Assembly (NCBI GenBank): GCA_018376855.1
Contig: JAHAAN010000005.1
Coordinates: 1 to 27,299, forward strand
From: Clostridiales bacterium
GTDB taxonomy: Bacteria > Bacillota > Clostridia > Christensenellales > QALW01
Direction: 5' to 3'
Length of the DNA stretch: 27,299 nt
The translations under genes were made by a program, and so were the position numbers. Below the pieces are notes generated by a model. That model had not been told where the DNA came from, searched no databases, and worked only from the letters and a program-made list of their open reading frames with translations. This document shows positions 17,474 to 24,301 of the stretch, piece after piece; position 1 is the stretch's first letter, and every line of letters starts with the position of its first letter.

Positions 17474-17956
17474 ATGAGCCGACAGATATTACCGTTTTTT
17501 CTTATGCTTTTTTTACATGATTCTGCCGGAAGTAAAAAAACCTTCAATAACGCTCTGATTCAAAAATGCGCGCCTTATCTTCCCGATGAACTACAGAAAA
17601 GCGCTTCCGCATGGAATGCTTATTGCAACTGTAAGCCCGTTCCTTCCCACAAACCCACACAAGATGAGCTTTTTGACCTTTTAAGCGAAATTCCTGAAAT
17701 GTCAATGCTTGTAATCATGCTTCGTCTCTTTACATATCAAAATCGAAAGGATTCCTTCGATAGCAGTTCCCCCTCCGGAATGGCAGAGCTGATACAAACG
17801 ATTCTGCCGCCTTCAATGAAAGAAAAAATGCCTGACATCGGAACCTTAATGGGGATGATTTCAATGCTGCAAAGTATGGATCTTTCAGATAATGAGGAAT
17901 CTGATGACACTTTCTCTCCTGAACAAACAGATTTCCTGCGCAGCCATATAAAATAA
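17474..17956 (+). CDS. Hypothetical protein (160 aa), divergent from the small basic protein
   Basis: Not recognised. 160 residues. A short hydrophobic N-terminus (ILPFFLMLFLHDSAG, residues 4-18) could be a membrane-associated helix but is too short for a confident signal peptide. Two Met- and Leu-rich stretches follow, SEIPEMSMLVIMLRLF near residue 70 and MPDIGTLMGMISMLQSMDL near 120, and then an acidic Ser/Asp/Glu tail. The ATG at 17474 is chosen because GGGGGTGAT lies right before it; the longer frame starts at a TTG inside that site. A strong hairpin terminator overlaps its stop codon. Divergent orientation from the small gene at 17381 suggests a pair, but function is unknown. Confidence 0.75.
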   Translation: MSRQILPFFLMLFLHDSAGSKKTFNNALIQKCAPYLPDELQKSASAWNAYCNCKPVPSHKPTQDELFDLLSEIPEMSMLVIMLRLFTYQNRKDSFDSSSPSGMAELIQTILPPSMKEKMPDIGTLMGMISMLQSMDLSDNEESDDTFSPEQTDFLRSHIK

Positions 17957-17986
17957 CGGTGCGGCTATACGCCGTACCGTTTTATC
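17956..17986. terminator. Bidirectional intrinsic terminator
   Basis: ACGGTGCGGC (17956-17965) / GCCGTACCGT (17971-17980), 10 bp with one G-U and a 5-base loop. TTTTAT follows on the plus strand, and the minus strand has TTATTTTAT. It separates the gene ending at 17956 from the convergent ABC transporter operon. Confidence 0.85.
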
Positions 17987-17991
17987 CTCTC

Positions 17992-18552
17992 TTACATACG
18001 AATCACGCAATCCGCCAAATATTCTGCACATTCCTCTTCATGCGTAACAAGCACAATTGCCTTTTTTTCTTTTTGCTCTTGTATAGCTCCCTTCAGCACA
18101 TCTGAATAAGCACGATCTATGCCTCTGTAAGGTTCATCAAGCAGCAATAAACGGCTATTTGCACTAAATGCAACAGCAAGCGCCGCCCTTTGCCGCATTC
18201 CCCCGCTAAGCTGTTTAGGCATACGTTTATCGTTTTTTTCCAAGCCAAAACGCTCCAGCCAAAAATTTGTTTCAACCTGATTTTCCTTTCCATTGAAAAA
18301 GATCAAATTATCCGACACGCTTAACCACGGAAGCAAACGATCATCCTGAAAAAGATATGCTACCGGCTGCAGCGCGTGAAAAATCCGCCCTTCCTGCGGA
18401 GAAATCAGCCCCGCCAAAACACGCAGCAGCGTCGTCTTTCCGCAGCCATTTGCCCCCATAATGCAGGTACATCCATACTCTGCAAATTCAGCGGAAAAAT
18501 CCTTTAACACTGTTTTTTCACCATAGCAAACAGTAATATGCTCCGCTCTCAT
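17992..18552 (-). CDS. ABC importer ATPase (SsuB/TauB-like)
   Basis: Energy-coupling ATPase of a SsuABC/ThiXYZ-type importer. Walker A GANGCGKTT near residue 33, Q-loop FQDDRLLPW near 70, signature LSGGMRQR near 114, Walker B LLLLDEPYRGID near 137 and H-loop VTHEEE near 170, all intact. At 186 residues it is short; relatives usually have about 240-250, and the C-terminal extension is missing. The essential ATPase core is complete, so it is likely functional. Starts 5 bases after the permease stop. Substrate unknown. Confidence 0.92.
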   Translation of the reverse strand: MRAEHITVCYGEKTVLKDFSAEFAEYGCTCIMGANGCGKTTLLRVLAGLISPQEGRIFHALQPVAYLFQDDRLLPWLSVSDNLIFFNGKENQVETNFWLERFGLEKNDKRMPKQLSGGMRQRAALAVAFSANSRLLLLDEPYRGIDRAYSDVLKGAIQEQKEKKAIVLVTHEEECAEYLADCVIRM

Positions 18553-18557
18553 GCGTC

Positions 18558-19322
18558 TTACCCCTTTTTAGGAAATTTAACCCTCAATAACAAACAGATA
18601 AACTTTTCCATTAGCCATCCCATCAAAACAATAACAACTGTCCATGCGAATAAATCACCGGTATTAAGATAATTTTTTGCTTCGCTTAACCCTTTCCCGA
18701 TTGAAACCGCCGGTTCATACAGCACTTCTGCAGCGATTCCAGATTTCCATGCAAGTCCCGAAGCGGTTATAAGCGCTGAAATAAAAAACGGTTTAACGGA
18801 AGGAATATAAAACATCCAAAAGCGTCTGGCAAAAGGCACGCGATATACCCGTGCAGCTTCATGATATCTCACATCAATTTTAGAGATTCCTTCCTCCACA
18901 TTCTGCCAAATAACAGGCAGCACCATAATCGCACTTACAAAAATCGGCAATACATTCCGCGGAAGCCACACGATCGCTAAAATAATAAACGAAACTATCG
19001 GAACTGTTCGTGAAAGACGGAGAAGCGGTGCCAAAAGTTCACGCGCCCATAAAAAACGGTTACTCACTACCGCAAAAAGCACGCCTAAAAACGCCCCGAT
19101 CACCAAACCCATAAGCACTCGTAATAAGGAGGCAAAGATGTTCCTCCAAAATGCAGATGTTCGCACCAGCACAAATAATCTTTCAGCAACCAGCACAGGC
19201 GATGGCAAAAGCAGTTCCTCATTTACAAGCAAACTTAAAGCCTGCCATACAGCAATCCATAATACTGCAGCAGCAATCCTTCCAAGACGGTGTTTATTCG
19301 CCTGTGAAATAGAAATTCTCAT
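18558..19322 (-). CDS. ABC importer permease (SsuC/TauC-like, BPD_transp_1)
   Basis: Inner-membrane permease, 254 residues, with about six hydrophobic helices. The cytoplasmic coupling loop VRYHEAARVYRVPFARRF near residue 150 is the family EAA motif, and SGLAWKSGIAAEVL near 195 is typical of the nitrate/sulfonate/taurine/HMP-type permeases. The ATG at 19322 was chosen because GGAGGTG lies 9 bases upstream; a GTG at 19334 overlaps that site. The start lies inside the 3' end of the binding-protein gene (overlap about 29 bases), so translation is coupled. Confidence 0.92.
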   Translation of the reverse strand: MRISISQANKHRLGRIAAAVLWIAVWQALSLLVNEELLLPSPVLVAERLFVLVRTSAFWRNIFASLLRVLMGLVIGAFLGVLFAVVSNRFLWARELLAPLLRLSRTVPIVSFIILAIVWLPRNVLPIFVSAIMVLPVIWQNVEEGISKIDVRYHEAARVYRVPFARRFWMFYIPSVKPFFISALITASGLAWKSGIAAEVLYEPAVSIGKGLSEAKNYLNTGDLFAWTVVIVLMGWLMEKFICLLLRVKFPKKG

Positions 19323-20328
19323 CCGGCAACGCACCTCCGACCGCCTGCGGATTAAATCCGTAAAGCAATTCCAAATAAGGCTTTGTTTTTTCCTTCATTT
19401 CCAACCCGGAAATAAATACAATATTGCAATTAGGAATCGCCTTTTTCGCTAAATCCGCATCGGCAATAATACCAAATTGCTCAGTAAGCACGCTGGCATG
19501 CTCTGTATTTTTATTTACATATTTCACGGAATCTTCATATTCTTTAAGAAAATTCTTTACCGCTTCCGCATTCCCTTGCACAAAATCTTTCCTTGCAATA
19601 ATGCAGCCCATAGAAAAAATACTTTCACCGCCGCATGCGCGATTCCATTCTGCATTCAAATCCAACACTCTCTGTACTTCACCGGTTTTACTGAGCACCG
19701 TGGAAACAAACGGCTCCGGCAAAACTGCAATTTCCGCTTCTCCGGCAATTAACATTGCTGCTAAAGCTGAATGATCCTCCACAAAAACAAATTCGGGCAT
19801 TTCTGTTTCTCCGATTTCGTTTTGCGAAAGAATATATTTAAACGCATATTCCGGCGTAGAGCCCTGCCCGCTCATATATACTTTTTTTCCTGCAAGATCA
19901 CCGACTTGTGAAATTGTCTTCTCGCCTTTCTGCAGAACATAAAGAACACCCAGGGTATTTAGTGCAAGCAGCTGAACCTTACCATTTGTTTTTTGGCAAA
20001 GCGTTGCCGCAACATTCGTAGGCACAGCCGCAATATCAAGATCTCCATTTACCAGAAGCGGCACAATCTCAGTAGGCGCAGAAAACAGTTCAAAGTTATA
20101 ACGATTCTGCGTTGTTTTTTTATTATTTTCATCCATCAACGAAACCATTCCGATGCCGGTCGGTCCTTTAAGCGCGCCAATACGAATCTCCGAACGCTGT
20201 TCATACGGCAATTGTGTTTCAGACGGCACATCTATAGTCCCCGAAGCATTCGGCACAACAGTCTCACACGCACAAAGCAGTACTCCCATGCATATCATCA
20301 GCATCATTGACAAAATTCTATATTTCAT
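19294..20328 (-). CDS. Lipoprotein substrate-binding protein (NMT1/THI5-like, COG0715 type)
   Basis: Extracellular solute-binding lipoprotein, 344 residues. N-terminal signal with lipobox ending LLCAC, lipidated at Cys21. Type-2 periplasmic-binding fold signs: IGALKGPTGIGMVSL near residue 50, the VNGDLDIAAVPTN hinge region near 93, DLAGKKVYMSGQGSTPEY near 144, and IAGEAEIAVLPEPFVSTV near 193. This family binds thiamine precursors, sulfonates, nitrate or other small anions; the substrate here is unknown. AAAGGAG precedes the ATG. It starts 54 bases after the TM1266-like gene and overlaps the permease. Confidence 0.92.
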   Translation of the reverse strand: MKYRILSMMLMICMGVLLCACETVVPNASGTIDVPSETQLPYEQRSEIRIGALKGPTGIGMVSLMDENNKKTTQNRYNFELFSAPTEIVPLLVNGDLDIAAVPTNVAATLCQKTNGKVQLLALNTLGVLYVLQKGEKTISQVGDLAGKKVYMSGQGSTPEYAFKYILSQNEIGETEMPEFVFVEDHSALAAMLIAGEAEIAVLPEPFVSTVLSKTGEVQRVLDLNAEWNRACGGESIFSMGCIIARKDFVQGNAEAVKNFLKEYEDSVKYVNKNTEHASVLTEQFGIIADADLAKKAIPNCNIVFISGLEMKEKTKPYLELLYGFNPQAVGGALPDENFYFTGE

Positions 20329-20382
20329 AATAAACTCCTTTCATCACAGCCGCGTGTAATCTCATTTTGCAGCAGCTCTTTT

Positions 20383-20646
20383 TCATTCCACTACAAGTTT
20401 CTTATTAGTCAATGCGCTTTTCACACTAACATATTTAATTGCTCCCAACTTACCCGTGAGCGCGCCGATTGTATCCGTATCTCCCTGTACAATCAGCGCA
20501 ATAACTGCTGCTCCCGTCTCATGCCTCGGAACACCCATTCTCCCAATAATAATGCGCGAAAAAGCGCTCAATACAGCATTCACCTGTTCTGCTGATTGTG
20601 TTGGCTGCTCCAATACGATTCCCACCACACCAATCCTGTTCTCCAT
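20383..20646 (-). CDS. TM1266-family putative iron-only hydrogenase system regulator
   Basis: Small ACT-like protein, 87 residues. Seen: GVVGIVLEQPTQSAEQVNAV at residues 5-24, IIIGRMGVPRHETGAAVIAL near 33-52 and a VQGDTDTIGALTGKLGAI stretch near 54-71. These are the hallmarks I know for the TM1266 family, whose members often lie near [FeFe]-hydrogenase maturation genes; the fold resembles NikR/ACT ligand domains and no DNA-binding part is visible. Here it heads an ABC importer operon and no hydrogenase gene is in the window. A terminator-containing leader precedes it. The exact role of the family is not established. Confidence 0.85.
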   Translation of the reverse strand: MENRIGVVGIVLEQPTQSAEQVNAVLSAFSRIIIGRMGVPRHETGAAVIALIVQGDTDTIGALTGKLGAIKYVSVKSALTNKKLVVE

Positions 20647-20828
20647 ACTATCGTACCGCCTTTCTCCAAAATACTTCCATACAAAAAGCCCCCTTTACAT
20701 ATGCAAAGGAGGCGCCATCTTATCCGTCATCTGTTTTCCTTGGGTAAGAAAGATCTGTCCCTCAGCACATAAATGTTATCAAGTTAACCAAAACTGCCTT
20801 GATTTTAGAAAGCTCTTCATCTCAGCAT
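20647..20828 (-). promoter_or_regulatory. Candidate cis-regulatory leader of the TM1266-ABC operon
   Basis: About 180 nt of untranslated leader between the promoter and the TM1266-like ATG. It ends in a strong terminator placed 36 bases before the start codon, the layout of an attenuator or riboswitch. Competing hairpins can be drawn. CUAAAA/UUUUGG overlaps AUCAAG/CUUGAU near 20779-20808, and UUUCUU/AGGAAA closes an ACCCA loop near 20734-20751. I do not recognise the aptamer class. Confidence 0.5.
20683..20713 (-). terminator. Attenuator-like intrinsic terminator upstream of TM1266-like gene
   Basis: Minus strand GCCTCCTTTGC (20703-20713) pairs with GTAAAGGGGGC (20688-20698), 11 bp with two G-U, 4-base loop, followed by TTTTT. 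It lies inside the leader before the first gene, not after a gene. Confidence 0.8.
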
Positions 20829-20838
20829 AAACATTATA
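20747..20838 (-). repeat. Imperfect direct repeat (about 32 nt, two copies)
   Basis: Copy 1 is at 20807-20838 and copy 2 at 20747-20780, starts 58 bases apart. Shared pattern on the minus strand: ATAAYRTTTATG, optional TG, CTGAG, then a GA-rich segment and CTTTCT. Copy 1 overlaps the -10 box. Confidence 0.55.
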
Positions 20839-20861
20839 TATTAATTTATATTTTTTGTAAA
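20833..20861 (-). promoter_or_regulatory. Sigma-A promoter of TM1266-ABC operon
   Basis: Minus strand: -35 TTTACA (20856-20861), 17-base AT-rich spacer, perfect -10 TATAAT (20833-20838). Transcription would start near 20826. Confidence 0.8.
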
Positions 20862-20869
20862 GCTCCCCA

Positions 20870-20900
20870 AAAGAAACTTTTTACCGCATACAGCATACTA
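20870..20900 (+). promoter_or_regulatory. Candidate sporulation (sigma-G/E-like) promoter
   Basis: CATACTA at 20894-20900 matches the -10 consensus of sigma-G and is close to sigma-E CATACAAT. The -35 area (AAGAAAC near 20871) matches only partly. It lies 22 bases upstream of the Cys-rich gene's GTG. Confidence 0.35.
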
Positions 20901-20922
20901 TACAGTATCAGGAGGTGTTTTT

Positions 20923-21573
20923 GTGAGTTCCAACTGCAACTGCAATAATAATACAAGAAGAAACGCGATAATCCGCGATAACACCCAAACAGATGGAAGC
21001 ATCTGCATTTTAGCCGATCAAGTCTTTGACGGAGTAAAAGAAATTCTTAACGCATCCGAATGTGTCGTAACCGTATTAGATCCGCCCGGCACTGTCACAG
21101 AGCTGCTTTCCGCCGTCTCTTCAGATGCAGCCGCGCAATGTGATAATATAACGGTTGACCCTGACTGCAGAAGGTTCAGTCTTGTTTCCTGCACGCTTAC
21201 CTCATTAGGAAACTGCACTTATCGGTTAAATAATAATGATATTATAACCGGAAGATGCCTTATCCAACAAAATTTTCAAGCATTGATGTGCTTTCCTGAC
21301 GACTCTCTTCTGCCCTGCACACTTAAAGCGCTCAGCAGTGTGCAGATTATACGCTCGGTACTAGACGTTTCCCCTGTTTTCCGCTGCTTATGCGACGGCG
21401 TCAACACTGTATTTGTCACAGGATCCATTCCGATATACATACCGTCCGCAGGACGTTTTGCTCCGGCAGATATTTCTACTCGTCAAAACGAATGCAATTC
21501 CTCTGTTCCGCAAATTTTCCCAGAAGGAGATAACTGTCCTGCGCTACAATCCCCTTGCCCGCAGAATCGCTGA
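20923..21573 (+). CDS. Cys-rich hypothetical protein, possibly spore-coat related
   Basis: 216 residues with 16 cysteines, no signal peptide and no membrane helix. It starts with a Ser/Asn/Cys-rich head (NCNCNNNTRRN). A segment SICILADQVFDGVKEI recalls the first strand of SPOCS/DUF3794-like clostridial spore proteins (…VDKVFDSC…). Three similar beta-rich segments with Cys pairs follow, then VFVTGSIPIYIP near residue 165 and a Cys/Pro tail. GTG start with AGGAGGTG 5 bases upstream. A sporulation-like -10 box precedes it. The 3' end overlaps convergent aroK by 30 bases. Function unknown; a coat or exosporium role is inference. Confidence 0.8.
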   Translation: MSSNCNCNNNTRRNAIIRDNTQTDGSICILADQVFDGVKEILNASECVVTVLDPPGTVTELLSAVSSDAAAQCDNITVDPDCRRFSLVSCTLTSLGNCTYRLNNNDIITGRCLIQQNFQALMCFPDDSLLPCTLKALSSVQIIRSVLDVSPVFRCLCDGVNTVFVTGSIPIYIPSAGRFAPADISTRQNECNSSVPQIFPEGDNCPALQSPCPQNR

Positions 21574-22041
21574 AAGTCCTTTCAACGCCGCCTGCGGGCT
21601 TTCATTATTCTCCAGCACAAAATTCGCATATCCTTCATAAAGCGATTGCCTTGCCGCAAATAATCGTCTCACAGCTTCATTTGACGTAAAAAGCGGACGG
21701 CTTTGATGGTTTGCACTCATAATGATTTTTTCGATATCCCGCTTAATATATACAACAAAGCCGTTCTCAGAAAGCACTTTCATAGTACGAGGCTGTGTTA
21801 CAACACCGCCGCCGGTGGCAATCACACACTCACGATGCAGCACAGCCTGTTGGCATGCTGCATATTCAATTTCCCGAAAATATTCTTCTCCCTGCTGCGT
21901 AAACACGGTTTTAATATCATAACCCATCAAACGAATTTGTTCATCCGTATCTATAAACAAACAGTCTATTTCCCTGCTCAACAGCTTTCCCAGCGTGGTT
22001 TTCCCACACCCGGACATTCCGATCAAAACAATATTTTGCAT
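21544..22041 (-). CDS. aroK: Shikimate kinase
   Basis: Phosphorylates shikimate at the 3-OH with ATP. 165 residues from the ATG at 22041. Walker A GMSGCGKTT (8-16), shikimate-binding Asp in IDTDEQ (about 33), Arg in EEYFREIE (about 57), the GGG triplet in IATGGGVV (about 78), lid Arg in QSRPLF (about 116), and RQSLYEGYA with the adenine-side Arg. AAGGAG lies about 12 bases upstream inside the pheA tail; a TTG at 22053 is too close to it to be the start. Last gene of the aro operon. Its 3' end overlaps the convergent Cys-rich gene. Confidence 0.96.
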   Translation of the reverse strand: MQNIVLIGMSGCGKTTLGKLLSREIDCLFIDTDEQIRLMGYDIKTVFTQQGEEYFREIEYAACQQAVLHRECVIATGGGVVTQPRTMKVLSENGFVVYIKRDIEKIIMSANHQSRPLFTSNEAVRRLFAARQSLYEGYANFVLENNESPQAALKGLSAILRARGL

Positions 22042-22049
22042 AAATCGGC

Positions 22050-23198
22050 TCAAGCTCCTTCATAGCATCCCAAGATCTCAAAATATTCAGCATGTTCTTC
22101 CACCTGTTTGAGCACTTCGACTACTTTCTCATTTAACAGACTGCCTTCAAAATCAATATAAAAATAATATTCCCACCGTTTGCTGTAAATAGGTCTTGAC
22201 TCAATTTTACTTAAATTGATTCCCGCATTGGAAAACAAATCAAGCATCGATGAAAGCGAACCGCTTACATGAGGCAATGTTACATAAATACTGATTTTAT
22301 TGCTTTTTTCACTGACCTGAAGCGTATTAGAAATGATAATAAAACGTGTAAAATTATTTTTATTAAAATTCGTATTTCTTTGCAGAACCTCAAGTCCATA
22401 AAGCTCCGAAGCGCGCAAAGATGCAATCGCAGCCTTGGAAGGATCTTTGGAATCAGCTACATATTTGGCGCTGATCGCTGTGTTTTGATACGGTATCTGC
22501 GTCCATTGCGGATGTGCGGCCAAATATTCTCTGGACTGATTTAAGCCCTCCTGATGCGAATAAACTTCTTTAATATCCTCCACAGATGCTCCCGGAACAC
22601 CCAACAAATTCTGGCTCACCTTCACTTTATGTTCGCCCACAATATAATTTCCATATTTTCTGAGCAGATCATACACCTCAGCAATGGCACCCGTAGAGCT
22701 ATTCTCAATCGGCAATACTCCGTAATCGGCTTTCTTGCTCTGCAAAGCAAGCATAACACTCTCAAAAGTAGCGCATGATTGAGAAACGCAAGCATCCCCA
22801 AAGGTCTCATGAACCGTTTGTTCGCTGAAAGACCCCGGAATTCCCTGGTATGCTACTGTTGCCGCTCCGTCCAATTCGCGCACAGCAATTTTATCCAGCA
22901 TCTCTTTCACATAAGGACTATCCGCTTTTCCGCCGTTAAGCACTTCTTTTTGATAATGCTTGCTCAACATCATAATTTGTTCAAACAGTTGTATTAACTC
23001 GCCGGAAAACTGCTTATTTTCAAGGCTATCTACTCTTTTAGTTAAAACATCTCTTTCCCGCCGAGCATCAGTAACGGGAAGATTGTTTCGTTTTTTCTCT
23101 AATGCGATTTCCTTGGCAGTCTCCATACGTTTTTCAAATAAAGCAACCAACTGCTCATCAATTTGGTCAATTCGGTTTCTCAACAAATCAAGACTCAT
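22050..23198 (-). CDS. pheA: Bifunctional chorismate mutase / prephenate dehydratase
   Basis: Converts chorismate to prephenate and then to phenylpyruvate, committing flux to phenylalanine. 382 residues, three domains. AroQ chorismate mutase is at 1-~85 (LRNRIDQIDEQLVALFEKR with its catalytic Arg, Lys and Glu). Prephenate dehydratase is at about 110-290 (AYQGIPGSFSEQ, LPIENSSTGAI, NFTRFIII with the key Thr). The C-terminal ACT domain, about 300-382, carries INLSKIESRPI, the ESRP Phe-binding motif, so feedback inhibition by phenylalanine is expected. The ATG at 23198 follows AAAGGA; the longer TTG start contains that site. 14 bases after aroC. Confidence 0.97.
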   Translation of the reverse strand: MSLDLLRNRIDQIDEQLVALFEKRMETAKEIALEKKRNNLPVTDARRERDVLTKRVDSLENKQFSGELIQLFEQIMMLSKHYQKEVLNGGKADSPYVKEMLDKIAVRELDGAATVAYQGIPGSFSEQTVHETFGDACVSQSCATFESVMLALQSKKADYGVLPIENSSTGAIAEVYDLLRKYGNYIVGEHKVKVSQNLLGVPGASVEDIKEVYSHQEGLNQSREYLAAHPQWTQIPYQNTAISAKYVADSKDPSKAAIASLRASELYGLEVLQRNTNFNKNNFTRFIIISNTLQVSEKSNKISIYVTLPHVSGSLSSMLDLFSNAGINLSKIESRPIYSKRWEYYFYIDFEGSLLNEKVVEVLKQVEEHAEYFEILGCYEGA

Positions 23199-23212
23199 GA
23201 TACTTTTTCCTT

Positions 23213-24301
23213 TCAATTTATTGCCAAAGCATTATTCCTCATAAAGAAATCACAAAGTACAAACGCGCAGACGCTTTCAATTACCGGCACCGCCCGAAGC
23301 GCAATGCAAGGATCATGCCGCCCTTGAATACGCAGCAATGAATTTGTACCGTTTTTTAAGTCAACTGTATTCTGCGCCTGAAAAATAGAAGGTGTGGGTC
23401 TCATAAACACCTTAAAAATCAAAGGCATTCCATTCGTTATACCGCCGTTAATTCCACCCGCATGATTCGTTTTAGCCTGCACTTTACCGCTTTCATTGAC
23501 GTAAAGTTCATCATTAAACGTGCTTCCGCAGCTTTCGGCCGCTCTTTCTCCATCACCAAACACCACGCCCTTTACGCCCGGAATACTGAACAGCATATGC
23601 GAAAGTACGCTTTCAACCGAATCAAAAAACGGTTCGCCTAATCCTGCCGGAAGTCCTATCACTGCACATTCCACCGAAGCACCTATGGAATCCCCTTTTT
23701 CGGAAGCCGCTCTAATTTGCTGCTCAACTCGCTCCGGCATTATGCTCTGTACTGGAATAGGCATATTCCAAAGCCGCTCTAATTCTTCCCGCTGCGGGTT
23801 CGCAAAAGGTTCATCCTCCGCCTGCCCAACCTTCAAAAGATGTGCGCCAATATACACCTCACGCCTTTCCAACATAGTTCTGGCAATGCTGCCGGCCGTT
23901 ACAAGAGGCGCCGTAAGTCTTCCGCTGAAATGTCCGCCCCCTCGAACATCGTTAAACCCCTTATATTTTATAAAAGCAGGAAAATCACTGTGGGATGGCC
24001 TTGCTAAAAACGAATGCTGTTCATAATCGCTGCTGCGGGTATTTGTATTTTCAATTATGAAAGCAATCGGAGAGCCCTCTGCTTTTCCGTTTAAAACACC
24101 TGATAAAAATTGCACTTTGTCCGCTTCTTTGCGCGGCGTAGTCCCTCTCTTCCCCGGCGCTCTTCTTGCCATATGAAATACAATTTTCTCTTCGTCAATT
24201 TCCGTTCCGGCCGGCACGCCTGACAGGATCCCGCCGATTGCAGCGCCATGAGATTCGCCAAAAACCGTAAAACGCAAGATTGTTCCAAAATCAGCACTCA
24301 T
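23213..24301 (-). CDS. aroC: Chorismate synthase
   Basis: FMN-dependent 1,4-elimination of phosphate from EPSP to yield chorismate. 362 residues, full length. Signatures: FGESHGAAIGG near residue 14, ARRAPGKRGTTPRKE near 45, ARPSHSDF near 100, VRGGGHFSGR near 118, TNHAGGINGGITNG near 280 and IQGRHDPC near 322 with the catalytic His. Its ATG overlaps the aroA stop by 11 bases, with GGGAGGA upstream. No flavin reductase domain is fused. Confidence 0.98.
   Translation of the reverse strand: MSADFGTILRFTVFGESHGAAIGGILSGVPAGTEIDEEKIVFHMARRAPGKRGTTPRKEADKVQFLSGVLNGKAEGSPIAFIIENTNTRSSDYEQHSFLARPSHSDFPAFIKYKGFNDVRGGGHFSGRLTAPLVTAGSIARTMLERREVYIGAHLLKVGQAEDEPFANPQREELERLWNMPIPVQSIMPERVEQQIRAASEKGDSIGASVECAVIGLPAGLGEPFFDSVESVLSHMLFSIPGVKGVVFGDGERAAESCGSTFNDELYVNESGKVQAKTNHAGGINGGITNGMPLIFKVFMRPTPSIFQAQNTVDLKNGTNSLLRIQGRHDPCIALRAVPVIESVCAFVLCDFFMRNNALAIN

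Noticed and set aside
20714..20826. TPP riboswitch upstream of the TM1266-ABC operon (CTGAG and ACCC segments, GATGACGGATAAG)
   Set aside because: The order superficially resembles a thi-box and the binding protein is THI5-like, but the conserved CCTGATC and GCGTAGGGA cores and their pairing partners are absent.
21570..21606. Terminator for the Cys-rich gene (GCCGCCTGCGGGC then TTTC)
   Set aside because: Only 3 contiguous base pairs form and the T-run is short; it lies inside aroK coding sequence.
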